Source: Ulvibacter antarcticus
GTDB taxonomy: Bacteria; Bacteroidota; Bacteroidia; Flavobacteriales; Flavobacteriaceae
Direction of reading: 5' to 3'
DNA: 64,000 bases
Assembly: GCF_003688405.1 (NCBI RefSeq)
Contig: NZ_REFC01000012.1
Coordinates: forward strand, 496,001 to 560,000
The stretch's first letter is position 1. Each line of letters opens with the position of its first letter. The notes beneath the pieces were generated by a model. It did not search any database and had not been told where the DNA came from. It worked only from the letters and a program-made list of their open reading frames with translations. Made by a program: the position numbers and the translations under genes. Positions 34,887 to 43,334 of this stretch are shown here, piece after piece.

Positions 34887-34984
34887 TTCTCGATACTCTC
34901 GAAGCCTCGGGATTAATTCCCGCTGGTCATTAAAAATCACTCCTTCTCGATACTATCCGCCGCTGGCGGATCACTCGAAGTGAC
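34887..34984. repeat. Dispersed repeat with TTCTCGATAC ... CACTCGAAGTGAC flanks (double copy)
   Basis: Two TTCTCGATAC boxes (34887 and 34944) lead into palindromes (CGGGA-TTAAT-TCCCG; ATCCGCC-GCT-GGCGGAT), and the unit closes with CACTCGAAGTGAC (34972). Related copies at 50091 and 63618. Confidence 0.85.
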
Positions 34985-34993
34985 AAAACAGTC

Positions 34994-35035
34994 TTTCTTC
35001 TTTCTTCTTTCTTCTTTCTTCTTTCTTCTTTCTTC
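34994..35035. repeat. Heptamer array, unit TTTCTTC, 6 copies
   Basis: Six perfect units, ending ten bases before the 3' end of the convergent DUF6495 gene. Confidence 0.95.
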
Positions 35036-35044
35036 TGAATTTAA

Positions 35045-35515
35045 CTAATCAACAAATTTCTCGAAAAATCGGTACAATTCTCCTTTGGTGATTGCGGCAC
35101 CTTGCTTGATGAGTCCAAATATATCGGCATTTTTATCTTCGGAAAAGGCCTTTGAAGATGTGAAAAATTCGACTTCATCTGAAGCGAAATTTTGTTGTAG
35201 CCATTTATAGCCTTCTGCGGAAGTAATGTCATGTGCTTCGTTTGTGACTTTCACAACAATTAGAGACATTTCCGAAGCTCCCACTTCAAACAAAAATAGT
35301 TGTTGAGCAGAAATATTTTCCAGGTATGTAGCCTGTTTCAGAACCCCTTCCCAAACCAGATCACTAAAAATATCTAATTCCTGTTCGGCAACTTCGGGTT
35401 GTTTTTCTTTTATGGTAGTCCATTCATCACCAGTAATAGACTGGGTTGCTAGAAAAGTAATAAATTCTTTGTTTAAAGATTCGAATTGTTCTTTTGTAAG
35501 TCGGGTGTATTTCAA
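35045..35515 (-). CDS. DUF6495 family protein
   Basis: A 157-residue protein with TTG start at 35515 (LKYTRLTKEQFESLNKEFIT). A longer open frame runs upstream to 35641, but that part is translated repeat and lacks homologous character, so it is left out. Blocks such as SLNKEFITFLATQSITGDEW, DIFSDLVWEGVL and ISAQQLFLFEVGASEMSLIV fit the family. Cytosolic, no signal or membrane helix. Function unknown. It is convergent with the ABC permease. Confidence 0.85.
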   Translation of the reverse strand: MKYTRLTKEQFESLNKEFITFLATQSITGDEWTTIKEKQPEVAEQELDIFSDLVWEGVLKQATYLENISAQQLFLFEVGASEMSLIVVKVTNEAHDITSAEGYKWLQQNFASDEVEFFTSSKAFSEDKNADIFGLIKQGAAITKGELYRFFEKFVD

Positions 35516-35598
35516 TGTTGGATTATTAGATTGTTGGATTATTAGATTTTTCGATTCATGGAATGCTAGATTTTTGATTTTGGCTAAACATGCTCTTG

Positions 35599-35703
35599 CC
35601 TCTTTAGTCTTTCCTCTTTTATCTTTTATCTTTTGTCCCATGTCCCATGTCCCATGTCTCAGGTCTCATGTCTCAGGTCTCCGGTCTCCGGTCTCCGGTC
35701 TCT
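35599..35703. repeat. Drifting heptamer array, 15 units (CCTCTTT to GGTCTCC)
   Basis: The 105 bp divide into exactly 15 heptamers whose sequence drifts step by step: CCTCTTT, AGTCTTT, TATCTTT, TGTCCCA, TGTCTCA, GGTCTCA, GGTCTCC, GGTCTCT. The period stays 7 while the unit changes. Confidence 0.95.
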
Positions 35704-35709
35704 AAAACT

Positions 35710-35742
35710 AAAAAACCCTCCGAAGCTTACGCAATGGAGGGT
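35710..35742 (-). terminator. Terminator of the rpsF-rpsR-rplI operon
   Basis: Minus strand: ACCCTCC stem (35736-35742 / 35715-35721) followed by a T run, 22 bp after rplI. Confidence 0.85.
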
Positions 35743-35763
35743 AATATATAATAGTACTTAAAT

Positions 35764-36216
35764 CTATTTTGCTTCAGCTACCACGTCGAATGCAAAGTTT
35801 GAAATCACATCTCTGTGAAAACGAATTGTTGCTTCGTAGTTTCCAGTACGTTTGATTGTACCTCCGGCGATAGAAATAAATTTCTTCTCGATAGTCACTC
35901 CTTCTTTTGCAAGAGCGTCTGCAAGGTCTGCATTGTTGATAGATCCAAATAATTTGTCTCCCTCACCAGTTTTAGCAGAAATTTTAATTTCTAGTCCGTT
36001 TAATTTATCTGCTTCTGTTTGAGCATCTTCGATTACTTTCTTTTCTTTAAAGGCACGTTGCTTTAAAGTTTCGGCTAATACTTTCTTTGCAGAAGGTGTT
36101 GCCAAAACAGCTTGTCCTTGAGGAATCAAAAAGTTTCTTCCGTATCCGTTCTTTACAGACACTAAATCATCTGTAAAACCAAGATTATCTACGTCTTTCT
36201 TTAATATAAGTTCCAT
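35764..36216 (-). CDS. rplI: 50S ribosomal protein L9
   Basis: 150 residues. The N-terminal RNA-binding domain starts MELILKKDVDNLGFTDDLVSVKNGYGRNFLIPQG (quoted in part: VKNGYGRNFLIPQG is diagnostic), then a long connecting helix (LKQRAFKEKKVIEDAQTEAD) and the C-terminal domain. Part of the S6-S18-L9 operon; 14 bp gap to rpsR. Confidence 0.97.
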   Translation of the reverse strand: MELILKKDVDNLGFTDDLVSVKNGYGRNFLIPQGQAVLATPSAKKVLAETLKQRAFKEKKVIEDAQTEADKLNGLEIKISAKTGEGDKLFGSINNADLADALAKEGVTIEKKFISIAGGTIKRTGNYEATIRFHRDVISNFAFDVVAEAK

Positions 36217-36230
36217 ATTCTATCTGGTTT

Positions 36231-36527
36231 TTATTTCATTAAATCGGTTACATAAGGCATAAGTGCCAGGTGACGTGCTCTTTTCACAGCTACAGCCACT
36301 TTACGTTGATACTTCAAAGAAGTTCCAGTTAAACGTCTTGGTAAAATTTTACCTTGCTCGTTCACGAATCTTAGAAGAAAATCTGCATCCTTGTAATCAA
36401 CATATTTAATACCGGATTTTTTGAACATGCAATATTTCTTTGCTTTGTTCGTCTCTATGTTTAACGGAGTAAGATATCTGATCTCTCCGTCTTTCTTTCC
36501 TTTTGCTTGTTCTTGAATCGTTGCCAT
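36231..36527 (-). CDS. rpsR: 30S ribosomal protein S18
   Basis: 98 residues; core [20 protein letters not shown] and [20 protein letters not shown] (quoted in part) identify S18. The N-terminus is longer and basic, as in other Bacteroidetes. It binds S6 to form the S6:S18 dimer on 16S rRNA. Three bases from rpsF. Confidence 0.97.
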   Translation of the reverse strand: MATIQEQAKGKKDGEIRYLTPLNIETNKAKKYCMFKKSGIKYVDYKDADFLLRFVNEQGKILPRRLTGTSLKYQRKVAVAVKRARHLALMPYVTDLMK

Positions 36528-36530
36528 AGC

Positions 36531-36872
36531 TTATGCAGTTTTTTTGTTATCACGTACTCTTCTTCTTTCCGCCCATGAAATAGCATGTTTGTCAAGAGCT
36601 ACATTAAGATAACGCATAACACGTTCATCTCTTCTAAACTCGACCTCCATGTCATTAATAGCATCACCTTCTACAGTGAATTCGAATAAATGGTAAAAAC
36701 CACTTTTTTTGTGTTGAATTGCGTAAGCTAATTTTTTTAGCCCCCAATTCTCTTTGGATATCATCTTAGCACCTTTAGAAACAAGAATATCTTCGTATTT
36801 CTTAACTGTTTCCTTTATCTGATCTTCAGATAAAACGGGATTTAAGATGAAAACAGTTTCATAATGATTCAT
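36531..36872 (-). CDS. rpsF: 30S ribosomal protein S6
   Basis: 113 residues from the ATG at 36872 (MNHYETVFILNPVLSEDQIKE). A longer frame begins at 36917, but its 15 extra codons cover the leader hairpin, so the inner ATG is preferred. The core (ENWGLKKLAYAIQHKKSGFY and FRRDERVMRYLNVALD) is diagnostic. First gene of the operon; no ssb gene is present between rpsF and rpsR, unlike in E. coli-like or Bacillus-like clusters. Confidence 0.95.
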   Translation of the reverse strand: MNHYETVFILNPVLSEDQIKETVKKYEDILVSKGAKMISKENWGLKKLAYAIQHKKSGFYHLFEFTVEGDAINDMEVEFRRDERVMRYLNVALDKHAISWAERRRVRDNKKTA

Positions 36873-36901
36873 AAAAAATCTATTAAAATTTATAAAATTC
36901 A

Positions 36902-36920
36902 CTCGGCACCTTGCCAAGAG
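36902..36920 (-). promoter_or_regulatory. Putative S6:S18 leader hairpin upstream of rpsF
   Basis: Minus strand CTCTTGGC-AAGGT-GCCGAG forms CTC/GAG and GGC/GCC helices separated by a bulge and contains CCG, as in the conserved rpsF leader motif bound by S6:S18. Lies 30-48 nt before the rpsF ATG. Assignment by eye. Confidence 0.4.
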
Positions 36921-36924
36921 CGTG

Positions 36925-36932
36925 CAAAAATA
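36925..36932 (-). promoter_or_regulatory. -7 promoter element of the rpsF operon
   Basis: Minus strand TATTTTTG fits TAnnTTTG and lies just upstream of the leader hairpin. Confidence 0.5.
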
Positions 36933-37083
36933 CTACTTTATTTATTATTTTCAAACCCTAAATCAATAAGTTATCGTTTTTCTTACACGCTATGATTAAG
37001 TGAACGATTTTTACGACAAAAGTTAAAAAAAGTTGCAGTTCATCGAATTTTTAGTTATAATTGCTGTAAGAAAAACTTGAACT

Positions 37084-37797
37084 GTGGATAAACCTATTCT
37101 TAAATGCGCCATAGTAGATGACTCTACACTGCAACGACTTTCTATTGTAAAGCTTATTGAAAATCACCCTGCCTTAAATTTGGTTGCGGAGTACAATAAT
37201 GCAATAGAAGCTAAAATGGGTTTGGCTACAACAGACATTGATCTTATCTTTTTAGATATTGAAATGCCAATACTTTCAGGTTTCGACCTTTTAGATGATC
37301 TTACATTAAAACCACAGATTATCTTCGTTACTGGAAAAACAAAATATGCGTTTAAAGCATTCGATTACGATGCTGTTGATTATTTACGCAAACCTATTTC
37401 GAAAGAACGTTTCTTAAATGCCGTTCATAAGGCAATTACAAACTACAAACTTAAAAACGACGAAGGCTTCGACGATGAAGATTTTATTTTCGTTAAGAGT
37501 AATCTTAAAAAACGAAAAGTCTTCCTCAATGAACTTCGCTATATTGAAGCTCTTGGAGATTACGTCAAATTAGTTACCGAGCACGATGCGCTTGTAGTAT
37601 TATCTACTATGAAGGCTTTCGAAGCTCTGTTGCCATCTGAAAGATTCTTACGTATACATAAATCGTATATCGTAAATCTAGATAAGGTAGAACGGTACAA
37701 CAGTAAGGTGATAGAGCTCGACAAAGAGCAATTACCATTAAGTCGTAATCGTAAAGCAGATCTTGTGGAAGCTTTGGCCGCCACAATTCGTAACTAA
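37084..37797 (+). CDS. LytTR-family response regulator
   Basis: 237 residues: receiver domain (acidic pair DD at 12-13, phospho-acceptor Asp58 in LIFLDIEMP, conserved Lys in LRKPI near 105) and a C-terminal LytTR DNA-binding domain (ENVxx replaced by EDFIFVKSNLKKRKVFLNEL, RIHKSYIVNLDKV). GTG start. No histidine kinase gene is adjacent, so its partner lies elsewhere or it is an orphan. Convergent with priA. Confidence 0.92.
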   Translation: MDKPILKCAIVDDSTLQRLSIVKLIENHPALNLVAEYNNAIEAKMGLATTDIDLIFLDIEMPILSGFDLLDDLTLKPQIIFVTGKTKYAFKAFDYDAVDYLRKPISKERFLNAVHKAITNYKLKNDEGFDDEDFIFVKSNLKKRKVFLNELRYIEALGDYVKLVTEHDALVVLSTMKAFEALLPSERFLRIHKSYIVNLDKVERYNSKVIELDKEQLPLSRNRKADLVEALAATIRN

Positions 37798-37820
37798 TAC
37801 ACTTTCCTTTTTTAAATTAC

Positions 37821-40271
37821 CTAGTAATTATCTACGTCAATCGTTATTTTGACAGTGGAAAATTCTTTTATGGAAGTAAAGGTCCTTTTAACGTTGTTAA
37901 GATACTCCTTGGTTTTCGCTAACGATTGTTTCTTCGGAATTTTAACGAGTACATTCGAAATGTATTGATTGCGAACTCGTGCTACCGGCGGAGGTTCAGG
38001 TCCAAGGACATTTTCTTTTAATTTTATTTCCAAAGCACGTCCAAACCAAACTGAAGCATTTTGCATCTTCTGAAGGTTCCTATCCTTGAAAATAATTTTA
38101 ATTGTTCTATAAAATGGCGGATACTTATACTGATACCGTTCTTCATGTTGTTGTTTATACATTCCCTCATAATCATTCACACTCACCTGTTGCAGGATCT
38201 GGTGGTACGGATTATATGTCTGAATCAAAACCTTTCCTCTTTTCTGCGTTCTCCCAGCCCTACCCGATACCTGTAATAACAACTGAAAACTTCGCTCATG
38301 CGCTCTAAAATCGGGGAAATTGAGTAAGTTGTCTGCATTCATCACTCCAACAAGACCAATATTTCTAAAATCCAATCCTTTAGCTAACATCTGTGTTCCT
38401 ACTAAGATATCAATCTCTTGCTCATCAAGTCGTTCTATTAGTTTAGCATAGGCGTGTTTTCCACGAGTTGTATCCTGATCCATTCTGGCCGTGGTATGAT
38501 TTGGGAATAAGGCTTTTAGTTCAGTTTCTATTTGCTCGGTACCAAAACCTTTGGTGTCTAAGGTCTCGCTTCCACAGGCCATACATGATATTAACATTGC
38601 CATATGATATCCACAATAATGACATCGCAACTCTTTTTTGTATTGATGATAGGTAAGACTCACATCGCAATTAGGACATTGTGGTGAAATTCCGCAGGTG
38701 GTACATTCAACTACCGGAGAAAACCCTCTTCTATTCTGAAAAAGAATAATTTGTTCTTTATTTGCAAGGGCTTCAGTCATTTCTTCAAGCAATTGATCAC
38801 TAAAATGACCTTTCATTCTTTTTTTTCGATGCTTTTCTTTAATATCCACCAATTCAATTTCAGGCATCAAAACATTTCCGAAGCGCTTCTTTAAATGCAC
38901 CAAACCGTATTTATCTTGTTCGGCATTATGATAACTCTCCAAAGATGGAGTTGCCGAGCCCATAAGTATTTTAGCCTTGTGAAGATTCCCTAAAACAATG
39001 GCACTGTCCCGTGCATGGTAGCGTGGTGATGGATTGTATTGTTTGAATGAGGGTTCGTGCTCTTCGTCAATAATGATAAGTCCGAGATTGTGAAATGGCA
39101 GAAACAATGAGGATCGAGCCCCAATTACGATCCGCGCTTTCGATTTCCCTTCCAAAACATTATTCCAAACTTCTACCCTTTCATTAACCGAATATTTAGA
39201 ATGATAGACCGAGATCTGTTCACCAAAATACAGCTGTAGTCGAGAAATAAGCTGAGTGGTTAAGGCAATTTCGGGAAGCATATATAGCACTTGACGCTCG
39301 GAAGCCAACACCTCCTCAATTAAACGAACGTAAATTTCAGTTTTACCACTGGAAGTTACACCGTGTAAAAGGGTAACCTGATGTTTCTCAAAACTTGTTT
39401 TTATTTCAGAAAACGCTTTCTCCTGAGCCTCATTTAGTTTTTTAATATCAGCATCACTTTCTCCGGTATATTCTACTCTATCCTTTTGTACAAAATACTC
39501 CTCTAGAATACCTTTTTCGATCAAGCTTTTAATGACGGCGGGTGTTGTATTACTTTTCTTTTGAAGTGTTTTTACCTCCACAGGTTTTTTATCTTGTGAG
39601 GTGATCATAAACAGCGTCATAAGCACTTCTCGCTGCTTAGGTGCCCGGCTGAGTGTGTCTAGTAACTCTTTTAGGTTTTCTTCGGAAGTGTACGCTACTG
39701 CTAGTTTTACATAGCGTTTCAATTTAGGAGTGTACTGCTCATAAAGTGTTTCCTGTACAGATATCACAGCTTTCTGAAGCAATTGCTGCAACACTTTAAC
39801 AACGTTTTTTCTATCCAGAATCGATCTTATATCGTTTATATGCAAGGAAGATTGATGCTGCAAAGCTTCAAACACTAAAAATTCATCATTGCTTAATTCA
39901 GATTCGTGTTCGTATGTTTCCGAAGCTAAACTAACAATAGTTTCGCTTTCCAGTAAAAAAGCACCTGGCAGCGCTGCGCGTATCACTTCTCCCAGCGTAC
40001 ACATATAATAAGAAGCCATCCATTCCCAATGTTGGATTTGGAGAGCTGTAATTAATGGAGTTTCATCCAGAATCTGGTCAATTTCCTTAGTCTCATAGGC
40101 AGGAGGTCTATCCTTATAAACTGCATATACAATACCAGTATAGAGCTTCGATTTTCCAAAAGGAACGGCGACACGCATTCCCTGCTTTAAAAAAGCAGCC
40201 TCATCCTTGTTTACGTTGTAGGTAAATGTTTGTTTTAAAGGAATAGGAAGTATGACGTCTATAAAATACAA
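37821..40271 (-). CDS. priA: Primosomal protein N' (replication restart helicase PriA)
   Basis: 816-residue superfamily 2 helicase that reloads the replisome at stalled forks. Walker A HGVTSSGKTEIYVRL (about 300-315), DEEH box (IIDEEHEPSFKQ), a zinc-binding insert with eight cysteines (CTTCGISPQCPNC, CHYCGYHMA, CMACGS), motif VI QVSGRAGR and the C-terminal domain are all present. The N-terminal 3'-OH-binding domain (YFIDVILPIPLKQTFTY) is intact. Confidence 0.96.
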   Translation of the reverse strand: MYFIDVILPIPLKQTFTYNVNKDEAAFLKQGMRVAVPFGKSKLYTGIVYAVYKDRPPAYETKEIDQILDETPLITALQIQHWEWMASYYMCTLGEVIRAALPGAFLLESETIVSLASETYEHESELSNDEFLVFEALQHQSSLHINDIRSILDRKNVVKVLQQLLQKAVISVQETLYEQYTPKLKRYVKLAVAYTSEENLKELLDTLSRAPKQREVLMTLFMITSQDKKPVEVKTLQKKSNTTPAVIKSLIEKGILEEYFVQKDRVEYTGESDADIKKLNEAQEKAFSEIKTSFEKHQVTLLHGVTSSGKTEIYVRLIEEVLASERQVLYMLPEIALTTQLISRLQLYFGEQISVYHSKYSVNERVEVWNNVLEGKSKARIVIGARSSLFLPFHNLGLIIIDEEHEPSFKQYNPSPRYHARDSAIVLGNLHKAKILMGSATPSLESYHNAEQDKYGLVHLKKRFGNVLMPEIELVDIKEKHRKKRMKGHFSDQLLEEMTEALANKEQIILFQNRRGFSPVVECTTCGISPQCPNCDVSLTYHQYKKELRCHYCGYHMAMLISCMACGSETLDTKGFGTEQIETELKALFPNHTTARMDQDTTRGKHAYAKLIERLDEQEIDILVGTQMLAKGLDFRNIGLVGVMNADNLLNFPDFRAHERSFQLLLQVSGRAGRTQKRGKVLIQTYNPYHQILQQVSVNDYEGMYKQQHEERYQYKYPPFYRTIKIIFKDRNLQKMQNASVWFGRALEIKLKENVLGPEPPPVARVRNQYISNVLVKIPKKQSLAKTKEYLNNVKRTFTSIKEFSTVKITIDVDNY

Positions 40272-40363
40272 TGGATTTATTCTGAAATTGATTTAAAGAT
40301 TAGATTACAATATAAGAGACTAGACCCGAGAACCAAAACTCACGACTAAGGTCTAAAAGTAAA

Positions 40364-40392
40364 AAAGGCTGATCAATAAATGAACAGCCTTT
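40364..40392 (-). terminator. Terminator of the DUF2147 operon
   Basis: AAAGGCTG / CAGCCTTT stem (loop 13 nt) with T run on the minus strand, 22 bp after the DUF2147 stop. Confidence 0.75.
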
Positions 40393-40413
40393 CTTTTAAT
40401 TTATAAACAAACT

Positions 40414-40845
40414 TTATGAGACGCGTATCCAGTATTGGGTTCTTCCAAGAATCTCAAAACCTATATAACCACGTACTTTCAGCTTATTAGGGTTCTCTAA
40501 AACGATTAAACATTTATAATGCTTCCCATTTTCAGGATTCAGTATTGTCCCACCACTATATTCTTCACCATCTTTTTCAAGACCACGGATGAAAGTCAAT
40601 CCTATAACACGCTGGTCTTTATCATCCCCTTTACATTCAGTACATCGTACCTCTTGAATATCCGGATTAAAAATTTTAATAATTTTTCCGTAAATCTTAC
40701 CGTCATCACCTTTAAATATTTCTACATACGATTTAGCAGTACCTGTATTATCATCGATAGTTTTCCAAGTACCAATAACATCCTGCGCCTGAATCGAAAA
40801 AATTGCGAATAAGCTAAGGATAAAAAATAGAAATATGTTTTTCAT
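40414..40845 (-). CDS. DUF2147 domain protein, secreted
   Basis: 143 residues: signal peptide (MKNIFLFFILSLFAIFSIQA) then DUF2147 (DVIGTWKTIDDNTGTAKSYV, YGKIIKI, VRCTECKGD with a Cys pair, YSGGTILNPENGKHYKCLI). The fold resembles lipocalin-like beta barrels. Function is unknown; it is common in Bacteroidetes and Proteobacteria. Sits 16 bp downstream of the chalcone-isomerase-like gene and probably shares its transcript. Confidence 0.9.
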   Translation of the reverse strand: MKNIFLFFILSLFAIFSIQAQDVIGTWKTIDDNTGTAKSYVEIFKGDDGKIYGKIIKIFNPDIQEVRCTECKGDDKDQRVIGLTFIRGLEKDGEEYSGGTILNPENGKHYKCLIVLENPNKLKVRGYIGFEILGRTQYWIRVS

Positions 40846-40861
40846 AGGTTAGTTTAAGGGA

Positions 40862-41425
40862 TTATTTACCGAGCATGGCTTTTTTAAGTTTGCTATCTGC
40901 CGGATCATTCCCTAACCAAATTCCAAAAAGTGCTTTCTTAAAGTCCATACCACTAACAGTACCAAGTTCCTTTCCGTTTTTGTAGCAAACTGCTCCTTTT
41001 CCTTTTTGGTAAGTGATATCGAAGGTATCATTCTCTACGATCTCTGCACTGAAAAAACTGATAAACTTTTTAATTTCTGTGGCTAAGGCTGCGGTATTCC
41101 CTCCTGTCGATGCTTCAAAACCTTCTGATACAGCTTCACTCATAGCTTCGCTTGAAACAAATCCAGAAGTAATCACCAATTTAATTGCCATAGTTTCATC
41201 TGCATTTACAATGGATTTTGCATCAGATGCTTTTTCAGCAAGGTAAAGTCCGCCAGAATATAATTTCAGTACCATAGCTTTTTTACGGATACCCGCACCA
41301 TTTAATTGCAGGTCTTGTCCGCCAAAGTTCACTGAATTTGGCAATGTTACTTCCCCCACTTGGGTTTGAGCTACCGAAGTATTGATAGTGATCATTGCAA
41401 GAGCAAGTAATAATAGATTTTTCAT
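40862..41425 (-). CDS. Chalcone isomerase-like protein, secreted
   Basis: 187 residues with a signal peptide (MKNLLLLALAMITINTSVAQ). The chalcone-isomerase-like fold is marked by LQLNGAGIRKKAMVLKLYSGGLYL and FKKALFGIWLGNDPADSKLKKAMLG (quoted in part: FGIWLGNDPAD is diagnostic). Bacterial members have no proven isomerase activity and may bind fatty acids. It sits 28 bp from the YihY gene and 16 bp from DUF2147, and all three point the same way. Confidence 0.9.
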   Translation of the reverse strand: MKNLLLLALAMITINTSVAQTQVGEVTLPNSVNFGGQDLQLNGAGIRKKAMVLKLYSGGLYLAEKASDAKSIVNADETMAIKLVITSGFVSSEAMSEAVSEGFEASTGGNTAALATEIKKFISFFSAEIVENDTFDITYQKGKGAVCYKNGKELGTVSGMDFKKALFGIWLGNDPADSKLKKAMLGK

Positions 41426-41453
41426 GAGTAAATAGTTTAAATTAGAATTAGTG

Positions 41454-42374
41454 TTAAAATTTATCTTTCAATCGTCGTATCGAAACATTTAGTTCGAATC
41501 CCAGCAATAATAAGTTTGAATTGATCCAAATATATAACATCATTATTAATAGAGCACCAATCGAACCGTATAACTCGTTATACTGGGAAAAGTTATTTAT
41601 GTAAACCCCAAATAAATAGGTAGTTAGCAAAAATAATAATGTAGTCACTAAAGCTCCAACTGATAAAAATCTGGACTCTTTTCCTTCTACAGTACCATAA
41701 TAATAGAGTAATGCAATAATTATGTAAATCATAACCACAAAGACGACTAACTGTAAAGCCGAAATCCAAAAAAGATCATTTTGTAAATAGTGACCACCTT
41801 TTAGTGAATTTACAATATACTCGCCATACAATATGACTCCAACCGTTATTAACAACAACAATGCCAAAATAAGTGAAATGGCTATAGACACCGTGTACTG
41901 TCGGAAAAATGAGCGGTTTAGATTTACATGTACCGAATACTCAAAAGCGCTAAAAATAGCGTTTACCCCGTTGGCGGCTAAAAATAATGAAAGTATAATT
42001 ACAAACGAAAGCAAACCACCACCTCTTGGATTCATTGCGATATCTGCAATGGTGGGATAAAAGAAATCTGCGGTTTGAGGCGGCAATAAATCTTCAATAA
42101 ATATAAGAAATCGCGTTTGAAAACCTTCAATAGGGATATAAGGAATCAAATTCATTATAAACAGAATAAAAGGGAAAATCGCTATAAAAAAACTGTAGGC
42201 AACCGAACTTGCTCTGGATGAAAATGTACCCTTTATAATTCCCGTGATATATATTTCAAGGAGATCATATAACGACAAACCATTAAAACCCGGAAGCTTA
42301 ATTAGCTTATGGAATTTTACCAGTGTCCCTACAATAGGAATTTTATTGAGTTTTTCTTCAACCTCAGCACTCAT
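41454..42374 (-). CDS. YihY/BrkB family inner-membrane protein
   Basis: 306 residues with six membrane helices typical of the YihY/virulence-factor-BrkB family (once wrongly called RNase BN). The conserved blocks FSSRASSVAYSFFIAIFPF, GANGVNAIFSAFEYSV (here AANGVNAIFSAFEYSV) and NNFSQYNELYGSIGALLIMMLYIW are present in part. Role unknown. Its start is immediately adjacent to the nadC stop, so they are co-transcribed. Confidence 0.92.
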   Translation of the reverse strand: MSAEVEEKLNKIPIVGTLVKFHKLIKLPGFNGLSLYDLLEIYITGIIKGTFSSRASSVAYSFFIAIFPFILFIMNLIPYIPIEGFQTRFLIFIEDLLPPQTADFFYPTIADIAMNPRGGGLLSFVIILSLFLAANGVNAIFSAFEYSVHVNLNRSFFRQYTVSIAISLILALLLLITVGVILYGEYIVNSLKGGHYLQNDLFWISALQLVVFVVMIYIIIALLYYYGTVEGKESRFLSVGALVTTLLFLLTTYLFGVYINNFSQYNELYGSIGALLIMMLYIWINSNLLLLGFELNVSIRRLKDKF

Positions 42375-43232
42375 TTAGACTGCTTTTAGACTTAAATCCA
42401 TATTATATACAGAATGTGTTAAGGCACCACTAGAAATATAATCGACCCCACATTCTGCATACTTTCTGGCGGTTTCTAAGGTGATTCCGCCACTCGATTC
42501 TGTGAGACACTTTCCATTTATCATTTTCACTGCCTTGCGAGTGTCTTCGTAATTAAAGTTATCGATAAGAATACGATATACACCATCCGATTTTAAAATC
42601 TCCTCGATCTCCGGAAGATTTCTTGCCTCCACAATAATCTTGAGTCCCATACTATTTGTTCTAAGATATTCCTTAGTAGTTTCAATAGCTTTCGTAATAC
42701 CGCCACAGAAATCTATATGGTTATCTTTAAGCATAATCATATCGTATAAAGCGAATCGATGATTCTCCCCGCCTCCAATTTTTACGGCCCATTTTTCCAG
42801 TGCTCTGATGCCGGGAGTGGTTTTTCTAGTATCTAGTATTTTAGTATTAGTACCTTCCAATAATTTCACGTATGCATTGGTTTTAGTCGCAATCGCACTC
42901 ATTCGTTGCATTGCATTAAGCACTAACCGTTCCGATTTAAGGATAGATTGAGAAAGCCCCGAGACATAAAAGCATACATCGCCATATTTAACACTTTCTC
43001 CATCATTTATCTTTACATCTAGTTTTAATCCTGGATCTACATAATTGAATACTTGCTTTGCAAACTCAATACCAGCAATGATCCCTTCATCTTTTACCAA
43101 GAGCTTCGCTTTACCCACTGCATCTTCAGGAATACAAGCAAGGGAGCTGTGATCTCCGTCTCCTACATCCTCCCGAATCGCATTGGCAATAATTAGATCA
43201 ATTTCCTTATTATATTGTTTTTCTGAAATCAT
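42375..43232 (-). CDS. nadC: Nicotinate-nucleotide diphosphorylase (quinolinate phosphoribosyltransferase)
   Basis: Converts quinolinate and PRPP to nicotinate mononucleotide in de novo NAD synthesis. 285 residues: N-terminal alpha/beta sandwich and C-terminal alpha/beta barrel. Active-site elements ARKTTPG equivalent (ILDTRKTTPGIRALEKWAVKIGGGENHR, quoted in part: TRKTTPGIR), MLKDNHI and ESSGGIT are present. First gene of a four-gene run; its leader carries a terminator-like hairpin. Confidence 0.95.
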   Translation of the reverse strand: MISEKQYNKEIDLIIANAIREDVGDGDHSSLACIPEDAVGKAKLLVKDEGIIAGIEFAKQVFNYVDPGLKLDVKINDGESVKYGDVCFYVSGLSQSILKSERLVLNAMQRMSAIATKTNAYVKLLEGTNTKILDTRKTTPGIRALEKWAVKIGGGENHRFALYDMIMLKDNHIDFCGGITKAIETTKEYLRTNSMGLKIIVEARNLPEIEEILKSDGVYRILIDNFNYEDTRKAVKMINGKCLTESSGGITLETARKYAECGVDYISSGALTHSVYNMDLSLKAV

Positions 43233-43264
43233 AGCGGTATAATTTCAGCTAAAATAATAAAAAG

Positions 43265-43292
43265 AGTTGGCAGTAATGGATTTTAGCCAACT
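43265..43292 (-). promoter_or_regulatory. Hairpin with T-rich tail in the nadC leader
   Basis: Perfect 7-bp stem AGTTGGC / GCCAACT with a 14-nt loop, followed on the minus strand by CTTTTTATTATTTT, 33 bp before the nadC ATG. The rlmH gene lies divergently, so no upstream gene is expected to end here; an attenuator is therefore possible. Confidence 0.5.
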
Positions 43293-43322
43293 TCTAAAGC
43301 AAAAAACATAATATATTTCAAG

Positions 43323-43330
43323 TATTTTTG
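43323..43330 (+). promoter_or_regulatory. -7 promoter element four bases from the rlmH ATG
   Basis: TATTTTTG matches TAnnTTTG; the ATG is at 43335, so a leaderless transcript is predicted. Confidence 0.45.
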
Positions 43331-43334
43331 AAAC

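Noticed and set aside
35516-35641. Extended N-terminus of the DUF6495 gene
   Set aside because: The added residues are translated heptamer and repeat DNA and do not match the family; the TTG at 35515 fits.
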